64,000 nt of DNA from the NCBI GenBank assembly GCA_036768485.1, contig JAVLUZ010000271.1:1426001-1490000 (forward strand). The letters are read 5' to 3'. The stretch's first letter is position 1, and every line of letters starts with the position of its first letter. The stretch is from Mermis nigrescens. Lineage: Eukaryota; Nematoda; Enoplea; Mermithida; Mermithidae. Both the position numbers and the translations under genes were made by a program. The notes below the pieces were generated by a model that saw nothing but the letters and a program-made list of their open reading frames with translations, had not been told where the DNA came from and ran no database searches. Below, in pieces: positions 55,923-64,000 of the stretch.

Positions 55923-56210
55923 ATCATCTTATTGTCCATAGTGGCTATCGTCGCATAAAATAATTGTAAAGTTCCCAATCGCACGTCTCGCATTGAAACC
56001 GTGTTTTATAACAAGTTGATCTAAGAAAGATAATAATTACGGAAAAACGTGAAATATACGTCAAATTGACTTATTTATCAATTCAAATTAATTTCTAATG
56101 AATGACTTAATAAATAAAACAATATAAATTTAAAAATGATTTTAAAAATTGAAAAATGAAAAAAAAACAAAATGGGTAATAAAAAGATAAAAATAATTTC
56201 TACAACGTAC

Positions 56211-56379
56211 TTATTGAGCAAGCGAACTTGTTTTCTGATGGCCGAAAAGTCGGGCCTTTCGATCGGATTTTCGGCCCAACATTTCGTCATTATTTGCACC
56301 AGAGATTCATCTGCATTAGGCTCATCGATCGATGGCCTGAATGGCGGTTCTTGGTGCATCATTACCCGGTTTACAATGT
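56211..56379 (-). CDS. Receptor guanylate cyclase, C-lobe end of kinase-homology domain
   Basis: Acceptor TCTTTAG-type before 56379 (phase 1 in) and donor AA/GTACGT after 56211 (phase 2 out). It encodes IVNRVMMHQEPPFRPSID, IMTKCWAENPIERPDF and VRLLNK. PPFRPS and CWAENPxERPDF are the hallmark end of the kinase-homology domain in natriuretic-peptide-type receptor cyclases. Confidence 0.95.
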
Positions 56380-56503
56380 CTAAAGAGGGCGTATATTAAA
56401 TTTTGTAGATTTTAGTAAATTTTGATCAGATTTAACGGACTTTCGTTTTTTTCCAACAGAACTTCAGGCTATATTTATTTTGAAGATGAAGATTTTTGGG
56501 ATC

Positions 56504-56990
56504 TAGTATACAATTTACCCCCAGCGTTTTGTAGCCGATCCATATAAGCTACAGTAACCAAACTTTACAAGGAGATAGCTATAAGCCTATTAAACTAATC
56601 TGGCAAAATTGATTAACTTACGGTGTAAACTTACTGCTTTTGAAAAAAATTAAAAAAACAAAACTTACTTTACTTTACTTTAAACTTACTTTGAACTTAC
56701 TGCAATAAAAAGAATTGAAAAAAACTTACTTTACTTTAAACTTACTTTTTTTAATGTAGGATGTTGATTGAGTTACAAAAACTGCTTTGTTTGAAACCCA
56801 CCGAATCGTTTACAATTTTTAGATGTCTTTAGTACGTTGTAAACTGTTAGTGTAAAGCAGTCAGTTTACACCGTAACTTAATCAATTTTGCCAGATTAGT
56901 ACAATAGGCTTATAGCTATCTCATTGTAAAGTTTGGTTACTGTAGCTTATATGGATCGGCTAAAAAACGCTGGGGGTAAATTGTATACTA
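56504..56990. mobile_element. Inverted-repeat MITE with TA ends and an ACTTACTTT array inside
   Basis: 487 bp with arms of about 135 bp, from TAGTATACAATTTACCCCC to its complement (GGGGGTAAATTGTATACTA). The TA at each end fits a TA duplication. The middle (about 56640-56755) is an array of ACTTACTTT and ACTTTAAA words. It lies in a cyclase intron. TTGGTTACTGTAGC from its arms also occurs at about 123-136. Confidence 0.8.
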
Positions 56991-58960
56991 AATCCGATTT
57001 TTGAATAAAGACCAGAAGGATTACTTTGATAGAGGATGTTGAAATTTCCTCGCTTATCTTCAATTAAAATTATAAAAATGCTTAGTTTCTTATCACGAAT
57101 TGAAAGCCGGCTGATAAACGAAACAGTAATTCGGCAAAAATTTTCGGACACATCGCACTATTCGAAATCAATCGCTGAAACTGGCCGAAATCTTAAATAT
57201 GTCCAAAATTCTCGCCTTTTCAGACACTTTCTGGCAAGCCAAAATAGCGTGAAAATATGTTAATCCACAGTTCCTGATCATTTTAGAGCTTTTTTGCAAT
57301 AGATAATTTATTTTCATCACGTTTTGGCCTCCAATCTGCCTTTATAGTTTGAAAAAATTTGAAACTTTTTGGCGTGCTCATATAGTTTTTTCTCATGGTA
57401 AACATTAAGAAAAACTTTTTTTAATTATTTTATTTTAGAAAATTTTTATTCTCATGTTTTTAATAAAAAGTTTTTAATTAAAAATTCATTTTTTACGAAA
57501 GACATCTATAATGCTAGTGATGCAAATTTTTTATATCCTCAAAAAATTTTTTACAGTGCTTGAAAATGATCAGATACCGTGCATTATCGCATTTATTGCG
57601 TTACTTTAGTATTTATACCAGTTTTGAGGCTATTTTTACTCAAAAAAGCTCTCTTTCTCAGAAATTTTCCCACTTTTCCATTCTAGGGGGTCTATATCTC
57701 GAATTTCCCCCAGCCATATATGCACATATGGGAAAGGGGTGAGGGGGTATTACCCCCGCTGAAAGGTCAGCCGGACAGGTACTGTTTGGCATTTTTAAGC
57801 TGACGGAACGTTTTTTGCATCCTTTTTGAGGTCAAAAGCAGTGAAAAAATCAAAATTTTTCCGGCATTAGTACTTAATGTACTTCTTTTACCCAGAAAGC
57901 GCCGAAAATAATAATTTCTGTATTTCTTAGCGTTAAAAACGATATAATACAGGCAAAATGGACTGATGCTTGCTTTTAAAATGCGAAATTACCGCGAAAA
58001 GACGTTTTACAAGCTATTTTGACCATTTTAGTCGTTCAAACAACGAAAAAATTCGTGGACGTTAAATTTGCTGCTTTGGATTTCTGAAAGTTTACTCCCC
58101 CTGCCGACCCTGACCTTTTGCACCTAAGCCCCCCATCCACGTGCATATTTTGTCTCGACCCCCAGAATCAAAAAGACCATTTTGAAAATCAATTTTTCGG
58201 CAATCTATTTTTCCTTTGAAATTTTTGGACCCCTTCCCAGAATTTCAAAGCTGTCTCTGTATGTATGCCAGACAAGCAACAAATAATAGCTCAGCATTTC
58301 GGGAGGGGTTAGTCAGCCATTCGCAGTGAACGGTGAATGACCTATATATTTCGGTCAAAAATTGCGAAAAAGCAGCCGAAAATGGTGAATTATTGGATAG
58401 CCTACGGATATGAATATTTTATTACGAAAATTTAAGCGAGTTAATAACCTATACGTAATTTTCAACAAATCAATCGATAATTGCCATCTTTTACATGCAC
58501 TTATTCGGAGCTATGACGTTTTACGTTCATCAAGCTATTGTTTGGATATTTTGCGCAACGTTGATATTTGTGAGCAATATTTGTTGTTAATGTTAATTAT
58601 TTCTCTTAAGACTAATTTTTCCATTAAATTTCATCAGAATAAAATTCCTAATAATTTTCAGATAAATTTTCAGACTAATAATTAATTTTGTAATCAATTT
58701 TTTATTCGTTCATTAGCCCAACAACTACCTGTTAATACTCGTATAAATATTTATAGAAATTTTGATATCTCTTTTAAAGATTCCTGTTTCAATGTCAATT
58801 TTCAAGCTTTATTATTTTTGTCTGAGGCCGCGAGTTTAGTTAGCGCCTAATTCTTAGGGGTGGGGTTCAAAAATTTTCATTGGCCGAAAATAAAGCCAAA
58901 AAAATTGATGATACGAGCAAAAACACCACAAATGGAGAGAAAAATTTCTGTTGTGGGGAG

Positions 58961-59372
58961 CACACATGCACAGCATGAGATTTCTGGGGGAGCGAAATTC
59001 GAAAGTGCCTTTTTGGGTCCAAAAGTGGTAGATAAGCGTCAACAACATCGTTTTCAGCGTTTCTGATGATGATTCATCTTTCTAGAGCATAAAAACATCG
59101 AAAAAATTTCAAAAAAAATTTGAAAAATTTGACAAAGTGAGCAAAATATAGTCAAAACATGAGTATAATGGTGCGATGCGCCGAAAATCTGGCACTTTTG
59201 AGCAAATAGATAGCTAAAAACGCTTTAAAAAACATATTTTGTACAAATTTTCTGAAACATTGGGGAACTTTCAAAAAATCGCCAATTCTGGGGGTAGGGG
59301 AAAAAAATTTTGCGGTGGGGGGAGGGGTGAGTGAAAATTTTTCTGGGGGTGAACCCTCCAAGATCATGTATG
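58961..59372. mobile_element. Family B element in a cyclase intron
   Basis: 412 bp, CACACATGCACAGCATGAG to AAGATCATGTATG, like 1700-2096, with the GTGCGATGCGCC variant of the hairpin at about 59171. Flanks gtggggag and gtgggaga are only partly alike. Confidence 0.7.
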
Positions 59373-59482
59373 GTGGGAGAGTGCTTTCGATTCTAGGGGG
59401 GCCAGACCTCCATCACGCCCATGTATGCTGTTTATTACTCTAATTTGGGTGCAGAATTTTCGACTATGGCTAAAGCAACTAC

Positions 59483-59638
59483 CTTGAGGTGTAGGATTTT
59501 CGTTATCCAAATAAAACACGCCCTGCCGAAATGACATTTCATGCAAAATTATGGCAAAACTGTACACGTCGCCTTTATGAGTCCCGCAAAAAGGCGGCTT
59601 TTCCATTCTGAGCAGCTCGGGAGCTGTCCATAATTTAC
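59483..59638 (-). CDS. Receptor guanylate cyclase, middle exon of kinase-homology domain C-lobe
   Basis: Acceptor GTTTAAG before 59638, donor CAAG/GTAGTT after 59483. It encodes [12 protein letters not shown], then [13 protein letters not shown] and [20 protein letters not shown] and GDVYSFxIILxE are diagnostic for membrane guanylate cyclases. The codon split with the next exon makes Asp in PQ-DIVNRV. Confidence 0.95.
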
Positions 59639-60309
59639 CTTAAACGTTCGCTTATTGAAAGCATAAGCCATCTACTTCAATTCGACAACATTTTTTCAAA
59701 AAAATCAATTAAATCAGATTTAATCGAGAGTAATTAATTATAAATTTACTAAAATTATGATTAAAAATAATTGAAAAATTAGATTACTGTAGTTACAAGA
59801 CAGAACATTGTAGAAAGATTGATAATTTCAAGCTAACACTAAAAGTCTTTTTTAACGAATACCAATAGCCGAGGCGCACTTTGATATAAAATAAGGTAAA
59901 TTTCATTAGTGTACTTTAAAATAATCAATCATGTTTTATCACTGACAACGCAAAACGCGTTTTGATATTAAAATTCTAAACGCCTACTACGCTTAATTCA
60001 GCATTTGTGATCAGAAAGGAAAAATGTCCGAAAAAACGGGCTCTTTCGTAAACTCAATGAATCAAAATAAAAAATTAAGAAATGACCACGGATGAATAAT
60101 TTGCACAAATAAAGATGTTTGTAGCGACCAAACTAGTATTAGTTAAAAATTTATTAATAATTTATAGAAAATAATCCATGTATTAAAAGAAGTTGATCAG
60201 CTAATATGTTATGCTTTTTTTGCGTTGCACTTCAAAAGTACGTTTTATCGTGTCTAAGCAAAATATGTGCAACAAATAAAAATTTAATCATACATATTTT
60301 TGAGAAAAA

Positions 60310-60490
60310 CCAAGGCATTCAGAGTCTCAATTCTGGGGTCAGAAAATTTTGAATGATAAGAAGAGTGCCGAAAACTGATGGCAGCATAAAAAAATCGCGA
60401 AAAATGATTTTTTTTTGAAAATTTCAATTTCGAAAGACCTTTTGAATTGGGGGGGGTCTTTTGTATTTTAGGGGGTCCAGCAGAGTCCTG
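60310..60490 (-). repeat. Diverged family A-like fragment
   Basis: Phrases AATTCTGGGGTCAG, GATGGCAGCATAAAAAAATCGC and GGGGGGTCTTTTGTATTTTAG suggest a decayed family A copy. A second lies at about 61330-61560 (ATAGACAGCAACCAAATTATTGGGG to GGGTCCAGCTAGACCCCAGG). Confidence 0.5.
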
Positions 60491-60710
60491 CGCCTTCAAG
60501 CCAATATGAGACAGCAACTTTGTATAAAAAGCTAACCAGTTGCATAAATAGAAACATTTAATGGATAATAATACGTACCCATACTCCGATAAGCTCCTGA
60601 CAAACAAATTGTAAAACAAAATTTCTATTCATTTTTTGAAACAGTCAAAATTATATTGCAACCAGCGTTAAACGTAAATGTCGGCATTTTTTCGTCCACA
60701 CAAAACTTAC

Positions 60711-60882
60711 TCCTCCATCGCTGGTAAGAGTTTACACTGTCCCGCGTCTTGTCCTCAACAGCGTGCAGGGACTGCAGACCGAAATCGGTAATTTTTAAAA
60801 CGAACCGACTGTCCACCACGCAATTCGACGATTTTAAATTACCATGAGATCTTATGTCGGACGAATGAATAAAATACATACC
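60711..60882 (-). CDS. Receptor guanylate cyclase, kinase-homology domain catalytic-loop exon (most 5' exon seen)
   Basis: Acceptor GTTTTCAG before 60882 (phase 0); donor AGGA/GTAAGT after 60711 (phase 1). It encodes [20 protein letters not shown], then [16 protein letters not shown]. The HRD motif of active kinases is replaced by HGNLKSSNC, the standard pseudokinase signature of this receptor family, while a DFG-like TDFG remains. Together the eight exons (1731 nt) encode 576 residues plus stop in one continuous frame. The ligand-binding ectodomain, transmembrane segment and N-lobe must lie upstream (beyond 64000 or in exons I did not recognise). Confidence 0.95.
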
Positions 60883-62319
60883 CTGAAAACGTAAAACGCA
60901 AAGTACGACAGTGTAAGGTAAATTTTATTACATGATAAATAATTAATTAAATAATTAGATTTAAATTAAAAATTTTACGTGACAAATTTAAACATGCTAC
61001 ATATATAAATACATAGACGTAGAAAATGTTAACACGCTAATATCATAATGGAAAGACAGTGTAAAGCAAACAGTTTAAATAAGAGCAACTCGAATATGTG
61101 AAGAGAGATAAGAGGCAGTGCAAGCCATAAATTCATAAAATAATTAGAAGTATCAGCAGGGACTGGCCAAATAACAAGACCAGTCAATGGGCCAGTCGTT
61201 CAAAATCCACTTTTTCGTTATCTTTATTTTTTCTTCGATTTTAGTAAATAAGGCTCGATTTGGAATGAGCACGAAAAAAGTATCCACGTCATCCGTTTTT
61301 TTTAACTTCCGAAAAATTCAGACCCCAAGAATTTGACAGATAAACGTTCATAGACAGCAACCAAATTATTGGGGTCTGAGAGGTCCAAAATATATTAGAG
61401 GTCAAAAAAGTGCCGAAAAATCTATGATAGAGGCAAAGCAACACCATTTTTGACGTTTTGCATTGAGCGAAATCTATCGGCGTGAAATATCATGGGAAAA
61501 ACAAAAAACTCAGATTTATTTCTGGAGGTCTGTTGAATTCTTGGGGTCCAGCTAGACCCCAGGAAAAGGTTTTTTGCAAGCTCCTTAAATCCATAACCAT
61601 CTTCCCAAAACGCTAAAGAAGACCGTGTGGAACTTTCAATTTTCCAATTTTAAAGCAAATATTTAGAAAGCATACGATCCTTAAAACAAAAATTTCATGA
61701 ATAAATACTTACACCGAAATTTGACGTAGAAAAGCAACTAATTAAATCAGGGTACTGGAAAATTCTCTAAAAATTGAGGAACGATTAGCTACGTGGCTTG
61801 AAATAAGGAGGTTCACACAGAATAAGTTTAAAGCAGATGAAGACGGGTTAAACGAATATATAACATACAGGGTGGCCCAAAAACGCTATTCTCCGACGTT
61901 AGCTGTCATAAATTGGGCTATATAGACAAACATAAAAGTTTGAGACCTGTTGCATTAGATATATGAAAATGTCTATTCGAACCGTGTAAAAAATTTTGGC
62001 CAGCTGCCAACTGTTCGTGCATTAGGGCGATTTGTTTACACGCTATCCTAATCTAGTTCAAACGCTTAAAACTTCTTAGGCTACCTCATTCAATTTGCTC
62101 ACTTTTTTGACCATATGTTGCGAGTTTAGCACCTAGTATGAAAAATACCGTGTCGGGATTTGGAAGTCTTAATAATTTTTTGGCTGAAGATATGAAGGAA
62201 AATAATACCAAGCAATCAACATACTCAGTAATGTGATACATTGCAAATTCTGGGATTTTAAAAATATCAAAATGAGATGCAAAGAAGCCGCTACGACACA
62301 CAGAAGGTCAACTGCTGAC
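60883..62319. other. Intron upstream of the first recognised cyclase exon
   Basis: No further kinase-homology exon was found on the - strand. A phrase ACAGGGTGGCCCAAAAACG at about 61868, typical of Tc1/mariner ends, is present without a partner end. The rest is unremarkable. Confidence 0.4.
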
Positions 62320-63080
62320 CAGTGTTTTTTTTTGTACAAGGTCCGTTTGTACATGTACAAAGATGGTCCCCGAAAGTCTTTGTACATTTTGTACAAGCAA
62401 ATTTTTGTGTACTATAATATAGTACAGTAGCGATTTTAGTGTGGTAAAACAGGGTTTTCTATCTTTGGTAGTGTATTTTAGCTAATTTCTAGGTTTATGA
62501 CGCCAAAAATTACTAAAAATTATCTGAAAACGGCGCAAAGCGCCGAAAAATGCTGACATTTTTCCATTCTTAATGCAAATTCTGTCATTTTAAAGATATA
62601 TAGGACAAATAATTTATCAGTTCGGAGCGAAGCGCCGAAAATTGTGGGAATTTTACATCTTTTTACAGTTTTTGTCTTCCTAAAAATCTTTGTACATTTT
62701 GTATACACAAAATTTTTGGGTACTATAATATGGTACAGCAGCGATTTTAGTGTGGTAAAACAGAGTTCTTCGACTTTTCGTAGTGTGTTTTAGCTAATTT
62801 CTGGGTCTCTAAGGGCAAAAATCACTAAGAATCGTCTTAAAACGGCGCGAAGCGCCGAAAAATTTGACATTTTTACTTTTGAAATGCAATTTCTGCCATT
62901 ATAAAGATATATAGAACACACAATTACTTATTTCGGCGCGAAGCGCCGAAATTTTTTCGAATTTTAGACCTTTTTTGCAATTTTTGGCTTCCCACAAATC
63001 TTTGTACATGTACAAAGACGGTCCCGAAAAGTCTTTGTACATCGGGAAAAATCTTTGCCGAGTACAAAAAAAAAACCGTG
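62320..63080. mobile_element. hAT-like element with GTACAAAGA palindromes, second copy
   Basis: 761 bp, CAGTGTTTTTTTTTGTAC to GTACAAAAAAAAAACCGTG, flanked by a perfect duplication ctgctgac (62312-62319 and 63081-63088; T at position 2, A at position 7). Family shared with 33590-34331. The interior contains a direct duplication: GTACTATAATAT-GTACAG and GCGATTTTAGTGTGGTAAAACAG each occur twice about 300 bp apart. It has four GGCGCgaAGCGCC hairpins or close variants (about 62533, 62627, 62844, 62938). Confidence 0.88.
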
Positions 63081-64000
63081 CTGCTGACCAGAAGTTTTTT
63101 GAAATAATATAAAGGGTGGCCTACTTATCTATTCCGAGTTTTAGCAAAGTACAAGAAAGTTTTTGTGTGAAGAATATGAGATTTTGCCAACGTGCATAGT
63201 GTGCGTGCGGGAATTTTATCTGTGAAACTTTTGTAAAATCTTTGCTAGTTGCATAAATATCGAAATTAAAGTAACACCTACTCAATTTTGCAAGTTGCAA
63301 CTTGGTACTAATATAGGCTGATCGGCTCCTTTTCTTTTTTCTCAGACAACAGACTGGTTCCGTTTTTATTTAAGCAGCCTGTAACGCTTAGGAATACTAC
63401 TGTCATAAAGTGGGTTATTGACAGGCCCGTATCCGGGATTTTATCTAGGGGATGGCTGAAAATTTTGAGGTCAAATATTTCGAGAACCATTAGGAGAAAG
63501 GCGAAAATGAAGGCATTTTTCAGCGTATCTCGAAGACGATGGTGAAGAAAAATTTCAAAAAAATATTCCAAAAGCTTTTCCCTTTTTCCATATTGACACA
63601 CATCAAATTTATCGTTTCTGCTATCTGCACAACTGATTTCTCATCATTCAATCGACGATATCACCTATCTTTGTATTTAATCATTGTGCTTTACAGAGAA
63701 AAACAATGCATATAATCAATGTATATATTATACATGTCTAGCCTTAATTTAAGCGGTTTTAAGCGTGCTTGAAGAGAAAACATAGGCAAACAATGAATCC
63801 GGCGCTAAGCGCTCGAAAAATTTTGACATTCTCTATGTCATAGCTCAAATTTGAGAACAAAAAAAATTTTCCATTCGGGGGGGGAGGGGAGGACCAATCT
63901 CCTCATGATCACGGGCCAAGTCACAGTAAACTCCTTGCGAAACTTTCTTCAAACCATAATAACGCTACCAGTGGCCACTTGCACCAACGACTACTTGACT
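63081..64000. other. No gene recognised; remnants
   Basis: CAGGCCCGTATCCGGGATTT at about 63422 looks like the left end of a hAT-like element. A candidate partner (ATCACGGGCC, about 63908) is weak. A hairpin variant GGCGCTAAGCGCTCG lies at about 63800 and a G-run at about 63877. Confidence 0.4.

Noticed and set aside
61860..63140. A Tc1/mariner element between GGGTGGCC phrases at about 61870 and 63116
   Set aside because: Both phrases are in the same orientation rather than inverted, and no TA duplication or transposase remnant is seen.

Overview
The window looks like a piece of an invertebrate animal genome, assembled as a scaffold with one 100-N gap at 8962-9061. It is AT-rich with moderately CpG-rich exons, GT-AG introns and very many transposable elements. 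I cannot name the phylum from sequence alone. Host coding sequence is sparse. I recognise two host genes. The first is the 3' end of a nuclear cap-binding protein subunit 1 (CBP80/NCBP1) gene on the + strand (three exons, 895-3903). The second is the 3' half of a receptor-type guanylate cyclase of the natriuretic-peptide-receptor kind on the - strand. It has eight exons, 60882 down to 45301, covering the kinase-homology domain from its catalytic-loop region, the dimerisation helix, the cyclase domain and a low-complexity tail. Reading frame and intron phase are continuous through all exons of both genes. A possible three-exon gene of unknown function lies on the - strand at 5976-8094.

Layout. 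1-5170: NCBP1 3' end, with short hAT-like elements in and after its introns. 5178-8578: mostly unannotatable, with the tentative gene. 8579-15508: a minus-strand Ty3/Gypsy LTR retrotransposon (771-bp LTR, primer-binding site, coiled-coil and zinc-knuckle Gag, protease, RT, RNase H and the start of integrase). It is broken by two in-frame stops, frameshifts, an inserted MITE and the assembly gap. 15644-31611: a field of nested repeats, including inverted-repeat elements, TTTACAC-rich units, a hAT-like element with (TATCTT)n subterminal arrays and a Harbinger-like element carrying a 133-bp CpG-rich palindrome. 31785-36392: two degenerate Penelope-like elements (PLE, with GIY-YIG endonuclease remnants) tail to tail. 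One is split by a Harbinger-like element with a TTA target duplication, which itself contains a hAT-like element with an 8-bp duplication. 37421-41045: a tandem satellite of about 555-590 bp units. 41708-44373: a 2.7-kb hAT-like element with CAGATC arrays and inverted minisatellites. 45301-60882: the guanylate cyclase gene, its introns full of the same MITEs. 60883-64000: its upstream intron with another GTAC-rich hAT-like element.

The most notable signal is in the mobile DNA. At least a dozen short non-autonomous elements can be delimited by eye because both ends and their 8-bp target duplications are visible. A 13-base hairpin (GGCGCgaAGCGCC) followed by an A/T tract recurs at about fifteen places inside several otherwise unrelated element families. 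No complete transposase was seen. I saw no bacterial-type operon, CRISPR array, tRNA or rRNA.
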